A DNA stretch of 64,000 bases from Galbula dea (Eukaryota; Chordata; Aves; Piciformes; Galbulidae), in contig VWZX01006847.1 of the NCBI GenBank assembly GCA_013399015.1, forward strand, positions 655 to 64,654, given 5' to 3'. The position numbers and the translations under genes were made by a program. Below are positions 40,001 through 52,000 of the stretch, in pieces. The notes beneath the pieces were generated by a model. It was not told the origin of the DNA. It worked only from the letters and a program-made list of their open reading frames with translations, and did not search any database. Position 1 is the first letter of the stretch. Every line of letters begins with the position of its first letter.

Positions 40001-43000
40001 TGTGCCCAGCAGTTAAGCTCAGATTGGACTGAGCCATCCTGCCCCATGCTCAGCTCCTGCACCACACCCTGGATTTGTAGCAGGCAGTGATGTGCAAACC
40101 TCTTCCTGCATATTGAGCACCGTAGGGTTCCCTTCCTCCCTCCTCCTTTTCCTCCTCCTCCTCCTCAGACTGACACATTCTCAGCTCTGGGAAGATCCCA
40201 ATTGCTATCACAGGGTAGCACAGCAGGAATTATTTTGGTTCTTCCCTAAAATAAGATCTGGGTAAAGATCTCCTCACTGCCTCCCTTACCCTCCAGAGAT
40301 GCCAAATCCATTTTTGTGGGGGCTGGAAAATTGGATGGAGCTACTTGTGATCCAGACAACTTCCTTTGCTTTGCCTCTGAAAGCCAGGGGGGAAATTCCC
40401 ATGCTGGAGCTCAGGGTGTGCCAGCTCCAGGCACCTTCACCTTCCTTCTTTTTGGTTATTCCTTTGACCTGGGTGTTGCATTTTTGGTTTCCATTCTGTC
40501 TCCCTGCCCCTCCCTCCCTCCCTCCCTCCCGTCCTCCGTAGCCGGTAGAGCCGCCAGCTCCGAGGAGCCTGCGCCTGGTGAGAGCTCCGGCCTGGTGCCG
40601 TGCGAGCAGCGAGGAGGAGGAAGATGATGATGATGAAGAAGTAGGTGGAGTCTGCCCCGGCCCCAGCCTATCGCTGGCAGACACTGGAATGCCGTCAGAT
40701 AGCCCAGTCCAGCTCTCAGTGTCACTGGGAGCTCTGACCTTCCCCTCTGGATGGTTTGAACCAGGGGGTTTTAGGGTCAAAGCCATCCAGGGCTCTGCAA
40801 GAGAGGAGAGGCACAGGATGGTGTCTGCCTCCCAGGCTGCATTGCCATTGACTGGATTATCTGGGAGTGCATTGCAGTGTCAGCCAGCAGTCAGGGCACG
40901 GCACTCACCTGGTGTGACAGCATGTGTCCCTGCCACGGGGTGGGGTCCTGCACGCTGCTCCTGGCCCCTCGGCTCTCCAGGGGCTGCTGTGACTGCTGCT
41001 CACTTCACGCTGCATGGACAGGCTCTGGGCACAGACACCTTCTTGGGGGGGGGCTGATGCCACTGTGGGGTCCAGGACGTGAGCAGCAACCCTGTGCATG
41101 TGAAGGTTAGCCCCAGAGGGGCTGGATCCCAGAACCTTGCTCAGATGGAAAAGATGATGTGTTTGCAGCCCCCTTGCTCTGGGTGATGATTCTCTTGTGC
41201 ACAGTGTGGAGCAGCACAGGAGGAACTGGGGCTGTAGGATCTTTCCACTGGGCTCCAATCCCCTGAGCCCTGAAGCTTCTCCTTGCAGGGACAGCTTCTT
41301 CTCCTTGCAGGGACAGCTTCTTCTCCTTGCAGACTGGAGAAGGAAGGTGTCTCAGAGGACTTAGGGTGTCCTAGCACTTCAGAGCCTCCTGGTGATGTGT
41401 AATATTGAGGCTGGGATCAGGATTTGGGTGTCAGTCCTCCCCCTCCTGCTGATTCAAAGCAGATCCAGCATCCTATGCCACTCAGCCACTGGGTACCTAG
41501 GAATATCTCCTTCCTGCAGCAGTGGTGATGAGAACAGCCCTGACATCTCATTTCCCCCTCCCCAAGGGTTCAGAGAGAGTGTTTGGAGCAGCAGCCCCTG
41601 GCAACGTGCAAGAGGGAGATGAGCTGGGTCTGCAGGGGCTGATGTTGAGGTTGGGGTTTCTCTGCCATCAGTGGGGACCCACAGCAGGTCCCTGCCTGTG
41701 TCCCCATGTCCTGGTGTGGAGCAGACCTGCCTCTTCTTCCACCTGGATGAGTTGGATTTTGTACCTGCTCAAGTCAGTCTCTCTGCTGAGCCCTCTTCCC
41801 AGCTTGTCTGGCTGACCGTGGAGTGGATGAGACCCTGCCCTGGGAGCCTGGAGACTGAGCTGGTCTGCATGGCTCAGAGCCTGGCCACAGACCCTTGAGG
41901 TCTCAGAGGAGGTCAAGATCTCGGGGTTTTTCCACCTCCATGCCTCACCATGGCCTTTGTGTCCTCCTTCAGCAGGATCCTGTGTAGCAGTGACTCGCTT
42001 TGCCTCCAGAGCAAGAAGATAGAGCAGGGAATGTGGAGTGCATGGGGTGGGGGTGGTCACACAGCACTGGGGGGCATGCAGGGGGTGGCTGTGCATGCTG
42101 GGGGCTGCCAGCCCAACCTCCCAAGCCTGACCTGGAGCTGTCTGCTCTCTCTTGCAGCCACGGGAGAAGGGCAGGATGCGCTTCCACCGCCTGCAGAACG
42201 TGCAGATCGCCCTGGATTTCCTGAAGCAGCGACAGGTAAGGGCTGACTTAGGCTGATCCAGAAGCAGAGTTGGGTGATTTGTGGTTCTTTCTTCTGGGTC
42301 AGGGCTTGGGAAAGGTGTTGAGAAGCAGTGTCAGCCTCTGCTGGGGTACTGGTGCTGGTTGAGGTTGGCTGTCGGAGGACTTTCCCCTGTAGGTGTTGTG
42401 CACTCCTAGAACCACTCATGCAGCACAAAAACTAGTATTAAAATGAGGAACCAGGTTCCAGTTCTGGGAAGGGGTTTGCAGATGTCACAAACAGTCACTT
42501 CTGTGATGCAAAAGCCTCATCCAGGGCTCTCCAGCAGATCCTGGTGGTGGGAATGGGTGGCTGTGGCACATCCTTACCTTCTCACCAGCTTTGGAGGAGA
42601 TGTGGCAGCTAGCTTCTGCCCAGCCCCACGCTCCATGGCCTCCACACTGGCACAGCTGGATGCCTCTGTGTGTGGCATCATCCCTGTGGATGGCAGCATG
42701 GATGTATCACGCCCCTGGGCTGCATCACCCTTGACTTTTGGAGGGCACCGACAGGTTTTTGGGAGGTGCTGGCTCCACAGTGCCTGTGCAGCTGGCAGAG
42801 ACCTGGCACCTTCCTCACCCCAGGCCAGATCCTGCCTGGAGCAGTGGAATGCATCCCAAGACTTGTTGGCTCTGCAGGTGAAAGCCCCACAGCCCCAGGG
42901 CTGGTTGTCCTGTTCTGCCTGTTGGGTCAGGTCTCCTCACCCTGATGCTCCTCAGATACCCAGGACATGCTGAAGCAGAGACTTTTCTCTCTCTGCTGGC

Positions 43001-46000
43001 CTGAGGGCACTGAATGAATTGAGTGCCTGCCTCCCTCCAGGGAGGGTGAGCCACTTCCAGCCCCCACCTTCTCCTCCCCAGCCCCTTGATAGAGACACTT
43101 TGCCGAGGGCTCTGGGGAGCTTGTTTCTCTGCTTGGATGAAACAGCTTTTCCCTTTGATGCTTGATGCCATGGTGGCAGCAGCTTTGCTGGGATGCCTTA
43201 CCCCAACTCCTCTAGAGCTGGGAGACTGATGCTGGGGTCCCTTTTGAGTGTTGGGGAGCAGGGACTAAGGGAGAAAAGCCCAAATGAGGTGGCAGCTGCT
43301 GGGAAAGTGGCTGCAAGGAGAGCAGGGCAGCACTGCTCCATTTTGCAGCTGGCTGGAAGCACTGAGGTTGGTGCTCCCAGTGCTGCAGGCATCTCCACAC
43401 GGCTCCAGGACTGCACATGCATTTAAACCACTCCTAAAGCAAAGCAGCTGAGAGGGAGCAGCTCTGGGATTGCATGAGGCCAGAGCCTGCCAGGACAGGG
43501 GCTTGGGCTGGGTGCTGGGGAAGGATCCTCAGTGAGGGCAGTGCTGGTATTTCTGCTTTTCTTAGGGCTGATTGATGAGCAGCTTGGTTTTGAACCCAGG
43601 AGGGAGTTAATAAAGCTCAGCCACTGGCTTTTAACCATGCTCTGTGGTCTGTAGCTGTTAAATTATGCACTAGTGCTGAGGGCTGGGGGGATGAGGCACT
43701 TCTCTGTGGAAGCTGAAAGCAAGCTGTTAAGTGCTGGGAAAGCAATTCTAGATGGAGAGTGCTAGAGACAGGAAAAATCCTTTTCCCCTCTTCCAGAGCT
43801 GGCACATGGAGTGGCCTTGCTGCAAATTGCATGTCCAGAGTGCTTGGGGTGACCCTGGGGGACACTGTGGGTATGGGACATGTGGCTGGGGTTGATGGGG
43901 AAGCTCTGACCCTGGTGCTTCTCTTCCAGGTGAAACTGGTGAACATTCGCAACGATGACATCACGGATGGCAACCCCAAGCTCACCCTGGGGCTCATATG
44001 GACAATTATCCTCCACTTCCAGGTAGGCCATGGCAGCTTCTTGGTGGGTAGCAGGAGCACAGGGGCTCCCCTGGGGCACTGGCGTCTGTCTTGGTGTCTT
44101 TTCGTGGTGATGTTGGCAAGCAGATGGCTCTGGAGGATCACCATGCATTGCAGTGTCATGGAGACCAGTGGCAGGGAACAGCACAACAGCCTTTTCTCCT
44201 CCTTTACATAATGACATCGTTAATGCTGGGCTGTGTGTGGTGGCCTCCTGTTGGCACTGGGCTTGTTGGCAGTAGCTGTTTGCTCAGCTGATGTCTCTGG
44301 AGGAGGAGAGCAAATTTAGAGGTGGCTGTGAGGGGATAGGCTGAGTTCTTCCTCGTGTAGGGCTGTTATCCTGAGGTGCTTCCAGCCCTTTGGGTGGTTG
44401 GTACAGCCACAAGATCTTTTGTTGGGATGGAAAACATCAGCTGCATGATGGTGGGTCAGGAAAGGGATGGGAGAAGCTCCCTGACCCAGCTAGGGTGCTG
44501 AGCAACCCTCAAGACTGTCTCCAGCAATCCTGTGCTACAGATGCTCTTGCGAAACAGGGACTCAGATCTTTAATAGCCTCAAATTACCCTGTTGCAGCTT
44601 TGATCCCCTCAGGGGGATGATGTGTGCCCCCTACTGCCCCCAGTACGTTGGCATTTGGGGTTTGCTGAGCTGTCAGCAGCTGGTTAGGGACGTGACTGCT
44701 CTGGGGCAGTTTCTGGTGTGTGTGACTGAGCCCATGGGAGCTGTTGTGTCCCAGCTCCCAGCCACATCCTTGCTGACATCTTCCAGAGGAGACCAGCACT
44801 GGCTTTGAGATCTTACAAGGAGGATTTTCAGTTTGGGAGGATGAGTGGGCAGCACCCCAGGGAGAGGCTTTTGAGGGGAGCATGGGGATAACTGGATTGG
44901 GAGGCTGCTGACGAGGCACTCTGCCCGTGTGCTGGCCTTGGGAAGCAGCCGGGGTCGGGCGGTGTCTGGATGCTGATGAGTCACTGTCATCTCCAGCGGG
45001 GCCCTGCCTGGTGCCTGTCCTGAGCCTGGCCCTGCCCTGCTGCATCCTCTGCTGCAGGAGACCAAGGAGAGGAGATGAGGAGGTGCTGAGTGCCCTCCAT
45101 GCCCAACTGGGAGGAGGGGATGCTGTCACCCTGCTGTGGGGGGCCAGGGTGGGTGAGAAGGGCCCTCGGGGTGCTGAGCTGGTGCTGATGATCCTCTCCC
45201 CGCCAGCGCTAACGGGATTTTTTCTGGGGTTGTAGCTCCATTGTGAACCTCTTAATCTCTCGTGTCCCAGTGCTGCTGCCTGGGGGCAGGCAGCTGGGAG
45301 AACTGCAGGGAGAGGTTTGGGATGGGCTGGTGCTGGTGCAGAGCCTGGGCGCTGTTAGCGCTGCAGGGTGAAGGTGTGGGGGCTGCACCCCCTACCCTAG
45401 GGTTTACCCTATGCCTTGGGAGCTCTTGGGGGTCATCAGATCCCTTTGTCATCACCTAGGTTGCTCTTCGAGTGTTTCTCCCCTCCCAGCCCTGCTTGCT
45501 AGGGCCGAGTTCAGTTCCCCTTCCCCCACCTTCATGCCTCCTGCTCCCTGTTTTCTGTCTCACCCTTGCTTTCGGTGCCTGTCACCCTGCTCTGGTCCCT
45601 CAGAGTCGGCCAGCAGAGTCAGGATGCTGCATGCTCCTCAAACCCCCGCCCTCGGTGGAGTTTGGGGCTGGAGCTGCAGGAGAGAGGCAGAGCATTGGGC
45701 TGGGCTGGGCAGCATTGCTGCTGCCTTAGCCTGTTGGGACCCCTCGGCTGTGTCTCCCTGGAGCAGTGCTGGGTCCTCAGAGCATCTTGAGCTGCCCCTG
45801 CATGTGCTGAGCTGGGTGAGCCCGGCAGGAGGGTGGACACATGGAGCCGGTCTCTTGGGGCTCTGGGCATTAAGAATTAAGGAGCAAACCTCCCAAATTG
45901 GAGAGGAACGTTCCTGTGGGAGCTGACAGCTCCATGTCCCCGTTGCTGTACATGCAGAGTCTCTCTGACTCCTCCCTGCTTTTTTCTTCCCCCCCCTCCT

Positions 46001-49000
46001 CCCCACCTTCCTTTATTCTACCTTTGCCAACCTTCCCCTGGCTTTGGTGCTTTTTTATCCCCTTCTCTTTTCCCCACCCTTTCCCCACCCTCCTCCCCTC
46101 TCGGCTGCCTGATTCCTGGCTCCCTGTTTGTGTTGGCGAGGGCCGTGCTCCAATTACCTCATATTTGGAGAGAAGGATGCCGCAGCCAATCCTCGTTCCC
46201 TCTGCTTTTAGGTCAAGTGATTTCTGAACTGCAGTGAGATGCTTTGAATTTGTCTTCTCACAGAGCCCAGGCTGTAAGATGGCTGTCTGGAGCAGCAGCA
46301 GCAGCAGCAGGGCTGGTGGGAGGGAGAGCCGGGGAAGGGGAGTCCACCACACGGTGTAGGGTGTGGGTTGGAGCCGATGAAGCCCAGCTCAGGATTGATT
46401 CGGGAGCTGGCGACTCGCTTAGCTGCGTTACCGAGGAGGAGGAGGAGAAGGAGGAGGAGATGGGGAATTCTCTGGGCTGCGTTAAAGAGCAGAAGGAAAA
46501 AGCTGTGGGAAAGGCACCCCTGTCTCCCAAAAAACGGGTTCGCTTTAAAAGGAGGCGGAGGGGGAAGAGGAAAGCCATGCCGGAGGCAGCTCCACGGGAG
46601 GAACCTCCAGCCCTGGAGGTGGTTGAGGATGAGGAGGTGCCCAAATCCAAGGCAACCCCGCGGCAGGATGGAGGAGAGGAGCCCTCCGGGTGCTGGCAGA
46701 ACTGCGAGGATCCCAAGCCCGGGCTGATCGTGCAGGTGAAGGAGCGGTTCCAGGGGGAGGTGCAGAAAGCTCGCCTGGTGCTGGAGCCGCAGCGACCGGC
46801 TGCAGCCGAGGCTTCCCGGGAGCTGGAGGAAGGCACCACCGTCATCGCCCGCTTGCTGGACAACCCGGCCGAGAAGGACTGCGAGAGGGCAGTGAGCAGG
46901 CTGGTGGAGCTGCAGAGGAGGAGTGGGGTGGGCAACCGCCGAGCCGTGCTGCTGCCCCTGCCTGAGGGGAGCCGTGGCCACGCTGGAGGGCGCCTGGCCC
47001 CTCTGAGCACCGTGGCCAGCCAGGAGGCGGCCAAAAGCCAGGAGCTGGGTGCCGGCAGTGCCCTGGATACCTGGGGAAGAGGCGGCGGCGGCGGCGGCAC
47101 CACCGATCCCAGCTCCAGCGCCGCCTGGACCTGCTCCTCCACGGCAGAGCCCGGCACCGTTTCGGAGCTGTCGACACCGTCCCCCATGGTGGATCAGCTG
47201 GAGAACCCCAGCGTGGGGAGAACCTCAGAGTTGTCCTCATCTAGGGCCGGGGAGAGAGAGGGGCATGGGCTGCCAGCCTCCCGCAGCCCTTCCTCCTTCA
47301 GCGGGCGCAGCGCTGGCGTGGCCTGGAGCTCCTCGGGGTACGGCAGTGACCCAGCACGCCGGCCGGCCAAGGGTGCTGGAGCTGCTGGGACAGCAGCATT
47401 GCCCTCGGAAGGGGGCCACAGGCTCACTGTGGAGAGCCAGGCTTGGAGGGGGAGCTCGAGGACAGCTGGAGGAATGGTCAGTGTCTGTGTGTGCACTTGC
47501 CCCGTTTTTGTGGAGTGGGGTGGGGGGATCTGGTTCAGGGCACCCCAGATCCTGCTGGCCTCTGGGGACAGTCATCACGGCGAGGTGCAAGCTTGTGCTG
47601 AGTGTGGGTAGGAGGAGTCTGGTGCAGAAAGCTCCTGAAACCTTTTCTCCTCTGAGCATCTCCACCAAGAGAGCATCCCCCAGGGACTGACCCATCCTGT
47701 CCTCTGCTCCTGGCATGAGCAGCTGGAGCACAGCTCTCACTGGAGCTGGTGAAGGCAGATGTTGGCTCTTGGTGCCAGTTGCCTTTGCTGTCACTGGTGG
47801 CACGTGTGCCCTCAGGGTCGCTGGCTCAGGTGTGAGTTTGGGATGTCCTCTTCCTGCTCCCAGGTGGATCACAGCAGGTGAACCTGGAGGCATGGGGCTC
47901 TGCTCGCTCCAAGGGAGCTCTGAGAGGATGGTGCTGTGGTTTGGAGCCTGTTGTTGCTGTTTGGAGGTCACTTTTTGGGGGTGACAAGGTGTGTTGAAGT
48001 CACCCTTGGGTTTGATCAAGCTCTGCATGCCCCAGGACAAGTGTGTGGTTGGAGGGGTGGCAGGGAAAGGGCAGTTACCTTTGCTGGTTTGGGTCTGGTG
48101 TCACAGCCACCATCTGGCCTTCAGCATCCTGACACCAGTTGCTTGATGCTCGAGGCTGATGTTGGAAGGGTTTGGAAGGGACTGGCCCCAGGTCTCTGGG
48201 AGTTTCCACTCTCTTCTCACGGGTGCCTCCCTAAATCTTTGTCCTGTCACAGACATGAAGAAAAGAGGGTGGAGCTGGTGCTGCATCCTGCACCTCTGTA
48301 AGCAGATCTCTAGGAGGGTCTCCTGCAAGGATGCCCTCAGGGAAAGGCCCAGTGGGTAGAGAGCCCCAGTGCTGGATGAATGGTAAAAAGAAAGGATTGA
48401 GCTGAGCTGGGTGCTAGGAGGAGGTCCCTGATGGGCAGCAGGGCTGGAGAGCCCAGGCTGGGCCCAGCCTAGGGGTGAGTTCACAGAAGGTTTCATACTG
48501 CTCTTAATTAAGAGCTGCTGGGAAATCGATATGGGGGTGCTGGGCAGGCAGAGGTTTGTGGCTCCCTCCCTGCAGGTGTGGAGGGTCCCATCCTGCTGCT
48601 CTGCCAGCACATCACCCTATCCATCCTGGCTTTGGTGGCAGGTCCTGGCATCCCTGAGGGAATCCAGCCCCCGGGGCTGGAGGAGTTAAAGGCAGTGCCG
48701 GTGGTGGCCGTGTGGCAGTGGCTGACAAAGAGCAGTTTTCTGTGTGAGGAATGTATCAGGCTGAGGAGAGGGAGGTGAGCTCCAGCATACCAATGACACC
48801 ATGGCTCTCCCTGCCTCACAGCATCCTCCCCACCGGTGGGAGAGGAGAGGTGGCTAATCCTGCAGGTCCCTGCCTCCCTCCTGCCTGCTACTGGCAGCTG
48901 GGACCTGTGCAATGCCAGCAGCCAACTAGGTGTATTTTGAAGGGGCAATAAAGCAACTGGATGTTGTCAGGGTGGAGGGGTGGTGGCTGGGGCTGGATCC

Positions 49001-52000
49001 AGGCACACCTTCTCCCTGCAGTGCTGGGAAGAGACTCCAAGGAGCAAACACAGCCCTCACTGCCTTTCTGCAGGCACCCTAGAAAACAGAAGCAGCTCAC
49101 ATCTTCCCCTTTTGTCTGCCCCTTCATTAAGGGGAGGTAATTGTACTAATTGGGGAGCTGGGGTGGGGGTTGATGAGGAGGGAGCTGTGCCAGGCAGGAA
49201 TATGCTGGCATGTGGAGACACGTGGGCTCTGTCACGTGTGAGTCTGGGATTTGCAGCCAGTCCTGCGCCGTCTGTCTGAGAGGCTTCAGTCTCTGTGGCT
49301 CTTGGGCTCTTTTGTTGGAGAAGTGGGTCACCAGCACCCCCTGCCACCAGCACCCCCTGGCACCTGCCTCTCCAGGCACGCTGAGGCAGAGCAGGATAGT
49401 GCCAGCCTTCTCCCTGGCCTTCCTTTCCCCCTGGGGATGGAGCTGGTGGCCCTGCTCCCAGTGGCTTCACTGGGTGGAGGTGGAGGAGAAACCTCTGCCC
49501 CACCCCTCCCCTCCCTCAGCATCTCCAAGTGCTGCTTCCTGCTTCTTAAGTTGTTTACCTTCATGGTACAGTGGTGAGGATGGCATCAAGAAGTCCCCTC
49601 TTGGGTGCTTCCTCACTGCCCAGCCATGGGTGCTGCTGGATGGGGCAAACCATTCCTGCATGATCCTTGGGTGGCCAAGGGGGCTGGGGCTCCTTCTGGT
49701 GGGGCTGGGGCTCCTTCTGGTGGGGCTGGGGCTCTTTGTGGTAGGTGCTGGGCAGTAGAGCAGCTTTCCACAGGAGGGTGCACAGCAGATTTGGGGTGGG
49801 AAGAGACCTTCCTGGTCCCTTTCTCACCAGAGTGTTGTGTTCCTGGTGAGGTGTGCCCCAGTCCCTGGTTTTGGGAGGATGGGGCTGGTGGACTATGCTG
49901 GGATGTGCTGTGGGTTGCTGGCTGCTCTCTGGTGTGCTTGGGGCATGTGCGGCAGCAGCTGCTCCTGAGAGTGGAGCCTGGGCTGAGGAGTGGCTCTGGT
50001 GAGCTCGGGTGGTAAGAAGCCAAGGCCTGCTGGTGGCTGGACTGGGCTGGGTGTGTGGCCAGGCAGCACCTTGTGCCCTGGTGAAATGGGGTTGGCAAAT
50101 GCCTGGATCTGCCTGGGAGGGAGCTTGTGGGAAAGAGGGAGAGAGACTTTCTGCCCAGGCAGATAGTGATGGGGCCAGGGCTGATGGTTTTCAGCTGGCA
50201 GAGGGAGATTGAGGTTAGATGTTAGAGAGGAATTCTTTACTCAGAGGGTGGTGAGGCACTGGCACAGGTTGCCCAGAGCAGTTGTGGATGCCCCATCCCT
50301 GGCAGTGTTCAAGGCCAGGCTGGATGAGGCTCTGAGCAGTTTGGTCTGGTGGCAGAGGTTGGAAGATGATGTTCTTTAAGGTCCCTTCCAACCCAAACCA
50401 TTCTATGATTCAAACCATGCCACACCTTGGCCCCCCAGTGTTCTGCTGCAGGTCCACTGGTCCCTTCCTCTGCCTCCTGGCTGTGGGGTCCCCTCTCCCC
50501 AACACTGGCCAGTAGTTTCCTCATGCCTGTCCTGGCAGCTGCCAGGTCTTGGGCAGGTTCATAGAACCTGGTGATGTCTGGTGGAGCCTTTCCTCCTCCC
50601 ACATCACCCCCATGGCTGTGCTGCTGCCTTCCAGATCTCTGACATCTACATCAGTGGGGAGTCAGGGGATATGTCAGCCAAGGAGAAGCTGCTCCTGTGG
50701 ACCCAGAAGGTGACAGCAGGTTACATTGGGGTGAAGTGCACCAACTTCTCCTCCTGCTGGAGCGATGGGAAGATGTTCAACGCCCTCATCCACAGATACA
50801 GGTAGGAGCAGTGGGAGAACACTGGCTGAGTGGGAGGAAGGGTTAAGGACCTCCTGGGGGATCCCCTGTCCACTGCTGCAGTTGGTGATGGTCAGGAGTG
50901 CTTGGAGATGTAGGTGAGGCTTGCAGGGAGTGATGTCTCCTTTACCTGCCAGGATCCTGGCTTGGGTCAGCACTAGGGTGGCAGCAGGACTAGGACAGGG
51001 ATTGTCCTCCTGGACTGGGCACTGGGGAGTAGTGGGTTCAGTTCTGAGCTCTCCACTCCAAGAAGGACACTGAGATGCTGGAGTGTGTGCAGAGAAGGGC
51101 AAGGAAGCTGGTGAAGGGTCTAGAGCACAAGTGTTGTGAGCAGCAGCTGAGGGAACTGGGGTTGGTTAGGCTGGAGAAGAGGAGGCTCAGGGGAGACCTT
51201 CTGGCTCTCTGCAGCTCCCTGAGAGGAAGCTGGAGTGAGGTGGGGATTGGTCTCTTCTCCTAGGGAATAGCTGTAAGACAAGAGGAAACAGCCTCAAGTT
51301 GTGTCAGGGGAGGTTTAGGTTGGATATTAGGAAGAGTTTCTTCACCAAGAGGGATTTCAAGCATGGGCACAGGCTGTGCCCAGGGCTGGAGCCTCTGCCC
51401 CTGGAAGCATTAAGAGAATGTGTAGCTGTGGTACCTGGGGCCATGGTTTAGGGGTGAGCATGGCAGGGTTAGGTTAGCAGTTGGACTCCATGCTTCTCAG
51501 AGGTCTTTTCCAGCCATAGTGATTCTGTGACTCTATAAAAGCCTCAGCCAGGGAGCTGGGAGGTGGCTGCTTGAGAAGAGCAACAAATACATCAGGTTGC
51601 AGGAGAAAAAAACATCTTGAATGAGGTTGGGGAGAGAGATAAAACAGGAAAGCTTTAAAAGTGGGAGTGCTGCAGTGGTTTGTGTTAGTGCTGCCCTTTG
51701 TGCTCTCCATGAATAGCAGTGCTTCCATCCCTGCTTTCATCTGAGGATCTCAGAGCTCTCCTGAGCAGCACTTAAACCTCTCACAGTTCCCTCAGAGACA
51801 GCAGAGCCCCACACACCTTCTGCCTGCTCAGTGAGTCAGAGCTGGGGCCATCAAGGCTGGCTTCTGCCCAGGCTGCTTGGTCAAGGGGACTTGGTATGGC
51901 CTTGAGAGCTTGCAGGAGAATAGCAAAGGCTTCATGAGGGAAGTGTAGTTAGAAACAGAACATTTCCTTTCACAGCTTGCACATCCCCTTCCCCAAGGAG

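Noticed and set aside
46258..47187. 309-codon minus-strand open frame
   Set aside because: Shadow of the GC-rich first exon on the plus strand, which has the right start and splice phase.
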